The notes: generated by a model not told the origin, from the sequence alone. Shown: positions 1-7,248, numbered from the stretch's first letter. The stretch: 11,448 bases of DNA from Actinomycetes bacterium (GCA_021784375.1 JAJXSV010000057.1:1-11448); one strand, 5' to 3'. Program-made: numbers and translations.

Positions 1-227
1 GAAGCGCCCGTGTCATCGCTGATGGAGTGTGGGATGCCCGTGGCACCTTGGGCGTTGACCGCGAGGCTGCGGTCGGCCTCACCGACGTCACCCTGACATT
101 CGACCTCGACTGCGACGCGGACGAGGCGACGCGCAAGCGTCTCATCGACGTGGTCGAGCGCTGCTGCGTCGTCGCCCAGACCCTGGTGCATCCACCCCGA
201 TTCACCACGGAGACCCACTGGGCCTAG
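1..227 (+). CDS. OsmC-family protein, C-terminal fragment (5' end outside window)
   Basis: The frame is open from the left edge (first whole codon at base 3) to a TAG at 225-227, giving about 74 residues. What is seen: a 'RGTLGVD...VG' stretch, then a beta strand (LTDVTLTFDLD), an acidic turn, a helix (ATRKRLIDVVERC) and 'CCVVAQTLVHPP'. This order matches the C-terminal half of OsmC/Ohr-like proteins, in which a conserved Cys sits at the start of the last helix in a C-x-V-x-x-T-L context. Known of the family: thiol-dependent reduction of organic hydroperoxides, using a pair of cysteines. The first Cys would lie upstream of the window, so peroxidase activity cannot be judged. A GTG at 27 is in frame, but it falls inside the conserved domain and is unlikely to be the true start. 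The next gene converges on it. Confidence 0.8.
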   Translation, partial: SARVIADGVWDARGTLGVDREAAVGLTDVTLTFDLDCDADEATRKRLIDVVERCCVVAQTLVHPPRFTTETHWA

Positions 228-275
228 TCAGGCGCCCGTGCACGGAGCGGGAAGGAACCCGCCGCGAAACGTCCT

Positions 276-293
276 CGCACGGGGCGCACGGGG
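276..293. repeat. 9-bp perfect tandem duplication (CGCACGGGG x2)
   Basis: Two abutting exact copies of CGCACGGGG lie at 276-284 and 285-293, in the 120-bp spacer between the converging OsmC-like and lipoprotein genes. A weak 5-bp hairpin (GCGGG, loop of 6, CCCGC, 247-262) lies just to the left, without a T run. The spacer holds no open frame that I can support. The repeat may be a replication-slippage product; no function is implied. Confidence 0.6.
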
Positions 294-347
294 AGCGCTC
301 GAAGGCGCAGAGAGCATGGCTGTCATGGCCCGCATCCACCGGATCGC

Positions 348-1148
348 CTACCCGAGCAGTGTGAATTGCTTGGTGTCATGGGCGACGAGGCCGCCGTCCT
401 TCGGCGAGTAGTGCGCTGCTTCCGCCGTGTATGCACCGGGCGCGAGACCTTGGATCTTCACCGACCAGGGCGACCAATCGGGGCAGGCCGCGGCGGCCGT
501 CGTCGAGCCAGAGCGCACGACCTTGGCATCCTGCTTGATGCTCCAGGCCACATTGGCCTCGAAGGTGCAGGCCATCCCCGACAGCGTCACCGTCCCGCCG
601 GACAAGCGCGCGCCCTCCGTCGGCTCCAGCAGCCACACCGGCGAGACGACCTCGTACGCCGGCGGACGGGTGAAGGGCCCGGTCGCGTCCAGGTGGCCCG
701 CCAGGGTCTCCACGGCCCTCCCATCCACCGTGATGCGCATGGATGTGAGTTCCGGCTCGGCCGCGAACAACGTCCACAGCAGCTGCTGCACCGCGATCGA
801 CTCCGCCTCGGAGCCGACGTTCAGATGCACGGAGGAGAGGTCGACAGTGGCCGAATCACCAACGATGGCAACCTGTTTCACGATCGTTTGGGCGGGCCAG
901 AGGGTCGAGTAGTCGGGATCCACCGGCTTGTGCGCCACCAGGTAGCGCAACGCAGTGAGACCGCGCTCGCCGGTCTTCGGCAGGCTGACGTCCTCGGCGA
1001 ACAGGCGCAGTGAGGTGCCGGTGTCGGCAACCCAGAACATGCGGGCGGGGCTCAGGACCGGCGTGGCACTGTTGGTCGGAATCGGTGCGATGGGCCCGCA
1101 GCCGACCAGGGCCGCACAGGCGACGAGCAGCACAAGCAGCTTGCGCAT
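348..1148 (-). CDS. GerMN/Gmad2-domain lipoprotein
   Basis: This 266-residue protein starts with a lipoprotein signal peptide: basic MRK, a hydrophobic stretch, then lipobox L14-V15-G16-C17, so it should be lipid-anchored on the outer face of the membrane. Residues of about 36-150 fit a GerMN domain ('FWVADTGTSLRLF', 'LRYLV', 'DSATVDLS', 'AVQQLLWTLFAAEP', 'MRITVDGRAVETL', 'GHLD'). Residues of about 165-263 fit a Gmad2 Ig-like domain ('VSPVWLLEPTEGA', 'LSGMACTFEANVAW', 'W-x-PWSV', 'LAPGAYT', final 'DTKQFTLL'). These domains were named from spore germination proteins, but in actinobacteria they often sit in envelope lipoproteins of unclear role, sometimes beside MtrAB-type two-component genes. 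No such partner is seen here. The ATG is preceded by only a weak GGAG about 9 bases upstream. It is transcribed divergently from the aldo/keto reductase. Confidence 0.85.
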   Translation of the reverse strand: MRKLLVLLVACAALVGCGPIAPIPTNSATPVLSPARMFWVADTGTSLRLFAEDVSLPKTGERGLTALRYLVAHKPVDPDYSTLWPAQTIVKQVAIVGDSATVDLSSVHLNVGSEAESIAVQQLLWTLFAAEPELTSMRITVDGRAVETLAGHLDATGPFTRPPAYEVVSPVWLLEPTEGARLSGGTVTLSGMACTFEANVAWSIKQDAKVVRSGSTTAAAACPDWSPWSVKIQGLAPGAYTAEAAHYSPKDGGLVAHDTKQFTLLG

Positions 1149-1158
1149 GACTGCCAGT

Positions 1159-1173
1159 CTCCGCGCCGCGGAG
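1159..1173. promoter_or_regulatory. 15-bp palindrome in a divergent intergenic region
   Basis: CTCCGCG-C-CGCGGAG is a perfect 7+1+7 inverted repeat, 11 bases upstream of the lipoprotein ATG and about 60 bases before the -10 box of the aldo/keto reductase. The position would suit an operator acting on one or both genes. The spacer is very GC-rich, so a chance palindrome is possible. Confidence 0.3.
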
Positions 1174-1234
1174 CCGCGCCGGTAGGGCTAATGGATCACC
1201 CTGACGCGCCGACGGCCGGGGGGCGCGGGTCGGG

Positions 1235-1240
1235 TACGTT
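1235..1240 (+). promoter_or_regulatory. -10 box (TACGTT) for a likely leaderless aldo/keto reductase transcript
   Basis: TACGTT fits the actinobacterial TANNNT -10 consensus and ends exactly 6 bases (GCAGCG) before the ATG at 1247. There is no Shine-Dalgarno sequence, and transcription would begin at or next to the A of the ATG. No convincing -35 box is seen. The mutarotase start has nearly the same 12-base upstream sequence. Confidence 0.5.
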
Positions 1241-1246
1241 GCAGCG

Positions 1247-2122
1247 ATGGAATCCCGCCCCTTCGGCAACACCGGCCTGTCCGTATCCGCTCTCGGCTTC
1301 GGCGCGGGCCATCTCGCGCGGGTCGCGCCAGGCGAGGTGGCCGGACTGCTCAATGGGGTGCTGGACCTCGGTGTGACGCTCGTCGACACAGCCCGCGGCT
1401 ACGGTCCCTCCGAGGAGTTGATCGGCCGACACCTCACGGGCCGACGGCAGGAGTTCACACTCGTCACCAAGGTCGGATACGGGGTCGAGGGCTGTGTCGA
1501 CTGGACGCGGGAGGCAGTCGTCCGCGGCATCGACCGGGCCTTGCGCCTGCTCGGCACGGAACGCATCGATGTGTGCCTCCTGCACTCCTGCGACCTGGCC
1601 ACCCTGCAGCGCGGTGAGGTGATCGAGGGGCTGCAGTCGGCGGTGTCTGCCGGCAAGGTGCTGGTGCCGGGCTACAGCGGCGAGAACGCGGAGCTGCGGT
1701 GGGCCATCGAATCCGGACACTTCGGCGCCATCGAGACGTCCGTGAACCTGTGCGACCAATGGTCCCTCCACCACGCATTGCCGGCCGCTGCCTCGGCGGG
1801 CATCGGCGTCATCGCCAAGCGGCCGCTCGCCAATGTCGCCTGGACCTTCGCTGAGCGCCCGGCCGGTGAGTACGCGGAGGACTACTGGCTGCGGCTCCGG
1901 GAGATGGGCCTGGAGCCGGAGAATGGGGATTGGCTGGACACCGCTGCCCGCTTCAGCGCCCATGCCGCCGGCGTGGCCTCCGCCATCGTCGGCACCAGCA
2001 GGCTCGAGCACCTTCGCCTGCTGGCGGCACTCGTGGACGAGGGACCGCTTGCCGAGCCATCGCGGCAGCGCTGGATCAGCGGCTGGCAAGCGCACGACTC
2101 CTCGTGGCCCGGCCTGGTCTGA
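1247..2122 (+). CDS. Aldo/keto reductase
   Basis: A 291-residue NAD(P)H-dependent oxidoreductase of the aldo/keto reductase (alpha/beta)8-barrel superfamily, probably cytosolic. The N-terminus 'FGNTGLSVSALGFGAG' is typical. The catalytic tetrad can be placed: D47 and Y52 in 'VDTARGYGPSE', K75 in 'LVTKVGYG', H113 in 'LLHSCD'. 'GIGVIAKRPLAN' and a late 'AIVGTSRLEHL' match the C-terminal cofactor-binding part of the family. The length is slightly short but within range. The substrate cannot be read from sequence. Nearby sugar isomerases suggest a sugar or sugar-derived aldehyde or ketone, which is inference. The ATG was chosen because the conserved N-terminus begins at once and a -10 box lies 6 bases upstream. 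The gene ends 24 bases before the converging membrane protein gene. Confidence 0.92.
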   Translation: MESRPFGNTGLSVSALGFGAGHLARVAPGEVAGLLNGVLDLGVTLVDTARGYGPSEELIGRHLTGRRQEFTLVTKVGYGVEGCVDWTREAVVRGIDRALRLLGTERIDVCLLHSCDLATLQRGEVIEGLQSAVSAGKVLVPGYSGENAELRWAIESGHFGAIETSVNLCDQWSLHHALPAAASAGIGVIAKRPLANVAWTFAERPAGEYAEDYWLRLREMGLEPENGDWLDTAARFSAHAAGVASAIVGTSRLEHLRLLAALVDEGPLAEPSRQRWISGWQAHDSSWPGLV

Positions 2123-2146
2123 GACCTCGGCCCAGTCGCGTCGCTG

Positions 2147-2548
2147 CTACTGCCCGGGGGCGGGCCGTGTGCTCCGGCCCGCGTCGTACTCCGCACCGAT
2201 CAGGTGCAGGTGCATGGCCTGGGCGATTGCACGCAGGTCAGCGAGTTCCTCGGAGTGCGACTGCCGCGCCGTCTTCGCCAGCTCGAACTCGGCGAGTGAG
2301 GCCTGATGCGTCTCGTTGATCTTCTGCTCGGTCAGCTGCCCCTGCATGGTCTGTCCGACCATGATGATGGGCAGCAGGACCAGTTGCAGGAAGGTCTGGG
2401 CCACCCAGGCCACGATGACGATGGCATTCTGCGAGGCGATGGCCGCGGGCAGGCTCACGAGCGCAAGCGCGGCGAACAGGTAGCCGGCCCACATGGTGCC
2501 GACGGCGGCGGTGATCCTGCCCGCGAGCCAAACATTGAACTTCCTCAT
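2147..2548 (-). CDS. Small two-helix membrane protein of unknown function
   Basis: A 133-residue protein when started at the ATG at 2548 (MRKFNVWLAG). The frame also permits an ATG at 2584, but that adds a polar 12-residue tail and has a ribosome-binding-like AGG directly against the start. Two hydrophobic segments are seen at about residues 16-39 and 42-64, with little loop between them. The second ends in 'TFLQLVLLPIIMVGQ'. A charged, probably helical and coiled-coil-forming tail follows (about 68-117, rich in E, Q, A), then a Pro-rich end. The layout recalls DUF1003-like proteins (hydrophobic pair, P-I-I-M-x-x-Q, helical tail), but I do not claim membership. The tail is probably cytosolic. 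It is preceded on its own strand by a 130-bp spacer in which I see no clear promoter or terminator. Confidence 0.75.
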   Translation of the reverse strand: MRKFNVWLAGRITAAVGTMWAGYLFAALALVSLPAAIASQNAIVIVAWVAQTFLQLVLLPIIMVGQTMQGQLTEQKINETHQASLAEFELAKTARQSHSEELADLRAIAQAMHLHLIGAEYDAGRSTRPAPGQ

Positions 2549-2678
2549 GATCCCAATCCCATCCCGGTTGCAGCCAGCGCCCATCCTCGCGTGGTGGCGC
2601 GCCAGTGCCGGTGCACAACGCCGTAGGCGATCGATCAGGATGGAGGGGAACTGCGAGTAAGCGGGGTGGCCCGGAGTC

Positions 2679-3542
2679 TCAGAACAGGTGCTGGTAGCCC
2701 AACGCCCGGAGGTTGTCGCGCGAGGTGGTGAGGCAGTCGAAGGGGTCGCGTCCGTACAGGTCGTCCTGCTCGACGAGCATCCAGGTCACCCCCGTCTCGA
2801 CGGCAGTGTCGATGATCGCGGTGAAGTCGAGGTTGCCCTCGCCGACCTCAGCGAACTGGACGATGCCGGTGAAGGCGCTCATGAAGCCCGGGAAGTCGCC
2901 GGCCGCGAGCAGCTTGACCGCGTCCTCGGGGAGGTGGCCGACCCGGTAGTCCTTGAGGTGGATGAGGTCGACGAGGCCGGCATACTCCTTGAGGAAGGTC
3001 ACGGGGTTCACGCCCGAGCGGTGCACCCAGTGGACGTCCACCTCGAAGCGGAGGTCGGGTGCGCCGTCGCGGATCATGTCGATGATGCGCTTCCCGTCGT
3101 ACTTCGCGAACTCCACATGGTGGTTGTGGAAGGTGAGCGTGATGCCGTCACCGCGCAGTCGCGTGGCGTACTCGTTTGCCTTGCCTATGAATTCCTCAGT
3201 AGCGGCCCGTGAAGCCATGACGGGGAAGGGCATCATGGGGATGCGCATGAGCGAGGTGCCCAGGCGACGGGCGTCGGCCACCATCTTGTCGTAGTCGGTG
3301 TCCAAGGCGTCCACCTGCTGGCCGCCGCCCATCTGGGCCAGCGGTGCGGAGATGGCAGCGAACTCTAGCCCGAGCTCCGCGCGGGCACGCTCCATCTGGG
3401 ACACGTTCTCCTCGGTCATCGGGACCTGGGAGATCTCGATGGCCCGGTAGCCGAGACCGACCATGCGCTCCAGCACAGGGAAGACGCCATCCTTGGCGAT
3501 GCGATCCTTCAGCATCATGCCCTGCACACCGATCTTCGCCAT
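2679..3542 (-). CDS. Sugar phosphate isomerase/epimerase, xylose-isomerase-like TIM barrel
   Basis: A 287-residue protein when started at the ATG at 3542 (MAKIGVQG). GGGAG lies 5 bases upstream of this ATG; in-frame upstream starts at 3554 and 3569 lack such a site and add non-conserved residues. The fold is that of the AP-endonuclease-2/xylose-isomerase-like family, which isomerises, epimerises or dehydrates sugars with a divalent metal. Probable metal ligands are E144 ('HNHHVEF'), D169 ('EVDVHWV'), H195 ('IHLKD') and E258 ('LVEQD'). H139-N-H-H is the family's usual YHNH-type motif with Phe in place of Tyr. There is no signal peptide, so it is cytosolic. It lies 102 bases downstream of the mutarotase gene on the same strand and may be cotranscribed. 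The substrate is unknown; it is clearly a different subfamily from the two TIM-barrel proteins further right. Confidence 0.88.
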   Translation of the reverse strand: MAKIGVQGMMLKDRIAKDGVFPVLERMVGLGYRAIEISQVPMTEENVSQMERARAELGLEFAAISAPLAQMGGGQQVDALDTDYDKMVADARRLGTSLMRIPMMPFPVMASRAATEEFIGKANEYATRLRGDGITLTFHNHHVEFAKYDGKRIIDMIRDGAPDLRFEVDVHWVHRSGVNPVTFLKEYAGLVDLIHLKDYRVGHLPEDAVKLLAAGDFPGFMSAFTGIVQFAEVGEGNLDFTAIIDTAVETGVTWMLVEQDDLYGRDPFDCLTTSRDNLRALGYQHLF

Positions 3543-3644
3543 GTTCGCTCCCATTGCTTCCCGCGACACCCGCGCTGGACTACGGGCAGGCTTCCACCCC
3601 CGCTCCGCGTTGGCGAGCGGTTGCCATCGGTTGCGGGCGCGCGA

Positions 3645-4478
3645 TCAGGCGAGCGCCTCGACCTGCAGGCGATAGCCCATGCAGTGGGTGTCCCCGGGGG
3701 CCAGCCGGACGGCGTTGTCGAGCACGTTCGCGCCCTCGACGCAGACCATGCCCGGCCATTCGTCGTCCCCGAAGTCGGCCATGGCCGCGGATTTGGCCAC
3801 CCACGGGTTCCAGACCACGACGTTGGCGGAATGCGTGCGCGAGACCGTGATGCGACGCTCCAGCACCGGATCGACGATCACCACCTCCCCCGTGGACTGG
3901 TAGACGCGGTCGGTCTCGCCCGAGAAGGTGATGTCCCCGACCTGCCGGGCGTCGCCCCCGCCCGGCGCCTTGTCGATGTAGGGCGCGCCCTCGAGCCCGC
4001 TGATGCTGATCCTCCGGATGTCGCCGACCTTGAGATACGTGTGCAGCGCCTCCTCGAACTCGAGGACCTCGCTGCCGAAGTTCGTCACCGAGAACTCCAG
4101 CGAGAGTTCGCTGCCGAAGTCGGCGACGAGTTCCGCGTGCAGGTTGTGCGGGAACTCGGGCGACGGCTCGCGATCGAGCGCGTAGGTGACGACGACCCCG
4201 GTTGCCGATTCGACGACATCGAGCAGCTGCCACTGGCTGAGGCGTGCGAAGCCGTGGGCCGGCGTGCTCGTTCCCGCCCGACCGGCGCCGAACCAGGGGA
4301 AGCAGATGGGCACGCCCCCACGGATGGGGGCACCGGTGTCGAGGGCCGAATGCGCACTCATCCAGAGCACGGGCGCCTGCCCGCTCGGGGTCCACTCGAC
4401 GATATGCGCGCCGTGGTCGTAGGTGGCGGCGGAGACGGACACGCCGTCGAAGCGGCGCGGGGCGGGGAGGGCTGTCAT
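3645..4478 (-). CDS. D-hexose-6-phosphate mutarotase (YeaD-type, aldose 1-epimerase family)
   Basis: A 277-residue protein of the galactose-mutarotase-like beta-sandwich superfamily. Members of the YeaD group interconvert the alpha and beta anomers of hexose 6-phosphates. Seen: 'RGGVPICFPWFG' (53-64), the phosphate-binding type signature; 'HGFAR' with H75; 'LHTYL' with H146; 'VEGAN' with E248, the usual catalytic base position; and 'LAPGDTH' near the end. Length is normal for the group. The ATG at 4478 was chosen over an upstream in-frame start at 4619 because conserved sequence begins here and a TACGCT -10 box lies 6 bases before it; the upstream extension is Arg/Gly/Pro-rich and looks non-coding. 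It heads a likely two-gene unit with the isomerase at 2679-3542 and is divergent from the exported protein gene. Confidence 0.9.
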   Translation of the reverse strand: MTALPAPRRFDGVSVSAATYDHGAHIVEWTPSGQAPVLWMSAHSALDTGAPIRGGVPICFPWFGAGRAGTSTPAHGFARLSQWQLLDVVESATGVVVTYALDREPSPEFPHNLHAELVADFGSELSLEFSVTNFGSEVLEFEEALHTYLKVGDIRRISISGLEGAPYIDKAPGGGDARQVGDITFSGETDRVYQSTGEVVIVDPVLERRITVSRTHSANVVVWNPWVAKSAAMADFGDDEWPGMVCVEGANVLDNAVRLAPGDTHCMGYRLQVEALA

Positions 4479-4484
4479 GCCTGC

Positions 4485-4490
4485 AGCGTA
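4485..4490 (-). promoter_or_regulatory. -10 box (TACGCT) for a likely leaderless mutarotase transcript
   Basis: Read on the minus strand, TACGCT-GCAGGC-ATG places a TANNNT -10 box exactly 6 bases before the mutarotase start. There is no Shine-Dalgarno sequence. Ten of the 12 bases before the ATG match those before the aldo/keto reductase at 1247. No good -35 box is visible. Confidence 0.5.
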
Positions 4491-4651
4491 GGCAGGACCG
4501 GACCGGGGCACCTTCCCTGGCCATGAGTTGCCGCAGCCTCCATGCCGCGGAGGCGGCCGCGGGCCATCACGGACCGAAGCTCCGGGACCATCACCAGTCG
4601 AGCGTCGAGCGCGTGGCACACTGCTCCTCCTCTACCGTCCTGGGGATCATC

Positions 4652-6073
4652 GTGACCTTCATCAACACCACCCGCCGTCCTGCCCTGCCCCGGCTCGTGG
4701 GCATGGCGCTCGCCGGCTGCTTCGGCCTGGGCCTGCTCAGCGCCCCGGCGATCGCGGACGTGCAGGGCTTCGACGTCGCAGCCGAGAACGCGCAGCCCGG
4801 TTCGGCGAAGTGGCAGTTCCCCAAGCGTGATTTCACCGAGCACACGCTGGCGTTCGCCGACCACACCTCGGTGCTGCCCGGCGATTCGTTCGGGCTCTAC
4901 GTGTCCTGTCGGGGCCGGGAGTTCACCGTGACGGCGCTGCGCGTCGGCTACTACCAGGCCATCGGCGCGCGCAGCATATGGACCAGCGCCCCCACACCAT
5001 GCAGCGTGCAGCGCAGGGCCGTCATCGACCGTGCGACCGGCATGGCGAAGGCGCCGTGGACCCGCAGCCTCGACATCACCGCAAGCGCCTGGCCGGAGGG
5101 CATGTACGTGCTCAAGGTTGTCTCCGACGACAAGCAGGCCACGTACGTCGACCTGGTGGTGCGCTCCGCGACGACCGTGGGTCGGGTGGTCTTCGTCTCC
5201 TCGACGCAAACGTTCCAGGCCTACAACCAATGGGGCGGCGCCAACGTCTACCGCGGCAAGCTCGGCTTCCGCACGCGCGCCCGCGCAGTCACCTACGACC
5301 GGCCCCAGACCTGGGGCTACGGCAGTGGCAAGTTCCTCGAGTACGAGGCCCCCCTGCTCATGCGGGCCGAGCGCCTGGGTCTGCCCCTGGCATATGTCGC
5401 CGACACCGACATCTCAGCGCAGCCCGGCCTGCTGGACGGGGCGACGACCATCATCTCCGCCGGGCACAGCGAATACTGGACGCAGAAGCAGCGCGATGCC
5501 GTGATGGCGGCGCGCACCTCCGGCAGCAACCTGCTCTTCTTCGGTGCGAACAGTGCGTACTGGCGGGCGCGCCTGTCCGCCTCGCCGCTCGGCCCGAACC
5601 GCGTGATGACCGTGTACAAGGTGGCACAGGAGGATCCGCTCCGGGCCCATCCGAGCATCCGCTTCCGCGACCTGGGGCAGCCGGACGCGGAACTCACCGG
5701 CGCCAGCTACAACTGCTTCCCGGCCTACGGCAGATTCACCGTCGCGGCTGCTCACTCCTTCGTGTTCAAGGGCACGGGCGTCCACAACGGCTCCTCCTTC
5801 TCCGGCATCATCGGCCCCGAGGTCGACCAGCTGCTGAGGCCGGCCGCCAACGTGGAGCTGCTCGCCAACTCCCCGACGATCTGCGGCAAGCACCGGACGC
5901 ATGCCTCCATGGTGATCATGAAGGACCCCTCCGGAGCGGTCACCGTCGACGTCGGCACCATGGGCTGGGTTTCCAGGGTCCTACGCGGTGAGGCGCCCGA
6001 GCCGAGCGTGCGCTTCGCCCTGATCGTCACCGACAACCTGCTCCGCGGCTCCGTGCGGCGTGGGCTGAGCTAG
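4652..6073 (+). CDS. Exported protein with N,N-dimethylformamidase beta-subunit-like C-terminal domain
   Basis: A 473-residue protein from a GTG at 4652. The frame is open further upstream, but that extension is Arg-rich and overlaps the divergent mutarotase gene. The N-terminus is a Sec-type signal peptide: Arg-containing n-region, hydrophobic core (about 15-30), 'APAIA' before D36. Residues of about 60-172 look like a beta-rich N-terminal domain ending in 'YVDLVVR'. From 'GRVVFVSSTQTFQAYNQWGGANVY' onward it matches the DMFA2_C-type domain: Y191-N-x-W-G-G, E230-Y231, D251-T-D253, G271-H-S-E-Y-W276, 'FFGANSAYWR'. Characterised dimethylformamidase binds one iron through two Tyr and one Glu; Y191, Y231 and E274 are candidate equivalents, by inference only. 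Four cysteines in the mature part (C86, C117, C355, C411) could form two disulfides outside the cell. The substrate is unknown. A TACCGT at 4633-4638 could serve as a -10 box. Confidence 0.8.
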   Translation: MTFINTTRRPALPRLVGMALAGCFGLGLLSAPAIADVQGFDVAAENAQPGSAKWQFPKRDFTEHTLAFADHTSVLPGDSFGLYVSCRGREFTVTALRVGYYQAIGARSIWTSAPTPCSVQRRAVIDRATGMAKAPWTRSLDITASAWPEGMYVLKVVSDDKQATYVDLVVRSATTVGRVVFVSSTQTFQAYNQWGGANVYRGKLGFRTRARAVTYDRPQTWGYGSGKFLEYEAPLLMRAERLGLPLAYVADTDISAQPGLLDGATTIISAGHSEYWTQKQRDAVMAARTSGSNLLFFGANSAYWRARLSASPLGPNRVMTVYKVAQEDPLRAHPSIRFRDLGQPDAELTGASYNCFPAYGRFTVAAAHSFVFKGTGVHNGSSFSGIIGPEVDQLLRPAANVELLANSPTICGKHRTHASMVIMKDPSGAVTVDVGTMGWVSRVLRGEAPEPSVRFALIVTDNLLRGSVRRGLS

Positions 6074-6106
6074 CTCCTGACCGCAGCAGCCAGGTCCGCC
6101 ACCGCG

Positions 6107-6112
6107 TAACCT
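6107..6112 (+). promoter_or_regulatory. Possible -10 box (TAACCT) before the PIG-V-like gene
   Basis: TAACCT fits TANNNT and ends 8 bases before the GTG at 6121, which has no ribosome-binding site. This would give a leaderless or nearly leaderless message. The gap after the preceding stop codon is only 47 bases, so readthrough from the upstream gene is equally possible. No terminator is seen in the gap. Confidence 0.35.
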
Positions 6113-6120
6113 TCCTGTCT

Positions 6121-7248
6121 GTGCGGGTGGAGGGTGGCCGTCAGGCCCTGATGGCGATGTTCCGCCGCCATCACCGCAGCCAGTTGCTGTTCGAGGGGCT
6201 GCTGCTGTTCGTGGCCAGCTCGCTGCTCGTCGAGTTGATCTCGCGTGCCGGTGCCCTGGCCTTCAACATGATGCCCCCCTCGGTGAGCAACCTCTGCCGC
6301 TGGGACTGCAAGTGGTACGCGAGCATCACCTACCACGGGTACCAACTGGCGCCCGTCGAGTCCTTCCGGGGCTACGCGAACTGGGCCTTCTTCCCGGCCT
6401 TCCCCTTGTCTGCGCGCGCGCTGGCGATGCTTACGGACATCGGCACCCGACTGGCGCTCGTCCTCACCAGCAAGGCCTTCCTCCTGCTCGCCATCATCGC
6501 CTTCATGGTGCTGGTGCGCCGCGCCATCGCGCCCAGCGCCGCCCTCCTCGCCGGGGCCGTGCTGGCCTTCAACCCGTACATGGTCTACGGGCACGTCGGC
6601 TACTCCGAGTCGCTCTACTTCGCCCTGTCCACGCTGGCCTTCTACTTCATCTCGAAGCAGCAGTGGCTGGCTGCGGGGGCCATCGGTGGAGCACTCTCCG
6701 CCACCCGGGTGGTGGGCCTGCTCATCGCCGTCCCCTACCTGGTGTCGGTGCTGCGCCATCGCCGGGACCTCCGGCGTGAATGGCCGACGATGCTGTTGGG
6801 CCTGCTGCTCATCCCGATCGGCATTGTGCTCTTCGCGCTGTACCTGCGCGGCCTGATGGGCGACGGGCTGGCCTTCGACCATGTGCAGGTGGCGTGGGGG
6901 CGGTCCCTCGGGAATCCCATCGAGGTGCTGCGGCTGGGCTTCAAGGCCGGCGCGTGGGACGCCGTGTTCGCGGGCATCGGCGTGGTGTCGCTTGCCTTGA
7001 GCGTGTTGCTGATCGTCCGGCGCGAGTACGAGTACGGGCTCTTCCTGCTGGTCACGACCATCATCCCCATCTCCGAGGGGCTGCTGTCGCTCCCGCGCTT
7101 CGTCTTCTGGCAGATGCCGTTCCTCTACGCGATCGTGCGCATCCTCCACGGGCGGCGCTGGCTCGAGGTCGCCTACTTCGCGCTCGCCGGCGGCGCAGCC
7201 GCGTTCACGCTGCTGGGCTGGTTCAGCGGCAAGTCCTGGATCATCTGA
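6121..7248 (+). CDS. PIG-V-like polytopic mannosyltransferase-family membrane protein
   Basis: A 375-residue integral membrane protein with about eight to ten hydrophobic segments. Diagnostic stretches are 'CRWDCKWY' (59-66, with the acidic W-D motif of a GT-C glycosyltransferase loop), 'ITYHGY', 'WAFFPAFPL' (88-96), 'GYSESLYF' (160-167), 'SATRVVGL' (193-200) and 'LSLPRFVFWQMPF' (322-334). These are hallmarks of the PIG-V/Mannosyl_trans2 family, whose bacterial members are thought to transfer a sugar from a polyprenyl-phosphate donor on the outer side of the membrane. Donor and acceptor here are not known. The start is uncertain: GTG at 6121 follows a -10-like box, while ATG at 6151 or 6157 would give a shorter basic N-terminus. 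The stop codon overlaps the next gene's start (TGATG), so the two are probably translationally coupled. Confidence 0.85.
   Translation: MRVEGGRQALMAMFRRHHRSQLLFEGLLLFVASSLLVELISRAGALAFNMMPPSVSNLCRWDCKWYASITYHGYQLAPVESFRGYANWAFFPAFPLSARALAMLTDIGTRLALVLTSKAFLLLAIIAFMVLVRRAIAPSAALLAGAVLAFNPYMVYGHVGYSESLYFALSTLAFYFISKQQWLAAGAIGGALSATRVVGLLIAVPYLVSVLRHRRDLRREWPTMLLGLLLIPIGIVLFALYLRGLMGDGLAFDHVQVAWGRSLGNPIEVLRLGFKAGAWDAVFAGIGVVSLALSVLLIVRREYEYGLFLLVTTIIPISEGLLSLPRFVFWQMPFLYAIVRILHGRRWLEVAYFALAGGAAAFTLLGWFSGKSWII

Noticed and set aside
247..262. GCGGG-N6-CCCGC hairpin between converging genes as a terminator
   Set aside because: Only 5 bp of stem and no T run; too weak to call in GC-rich DNA.
1196..2095. 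Minus-strand open frame opposite the aldo/keto reductase
   Set aside because: A shadow of the conserved + strand gene; no recognisable motifs, and it covers the divergent promoter.
4493..4506. GGACC-type short direct repeats in the spacer before the mutarotase gene
   Set aside because: Two short GACCG copies; too short and GC-biased to mean anything on their own.
3621..4526. Plus-strand open frame opposite the mutarotase gene
   Set aside because: Low-complexity Arg/Val/Asp/Gly-rich translation, no motifs, and the opposite strand encodes a well-supported enzyme.
4244..4651. Upstream extension of the exported protein frame
   Set aside because: Arg-rich and overlapping the mutarotase gene on the other strand. 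The signal peptide begins right after the GTG at 4652.
6070..7149. Long minus-strand open frame (about 359 codons) opposite the PIG-V-like gene
   Set aside because: Its product is rich in Arg, Gln, Glu, Gly and His without domain motifs, as expected for the antisense of a GC-rich membrane protein gene. The + strand frame has clear family motifs.
6780..7247. Upstream extension of the small coupled protein's frame inside the PIG-V-like gene
   Set aside because: Arg/Ala-rich out-of-frame reading of the transferase gene. The membrane anchor starts at the ATG at 7248.
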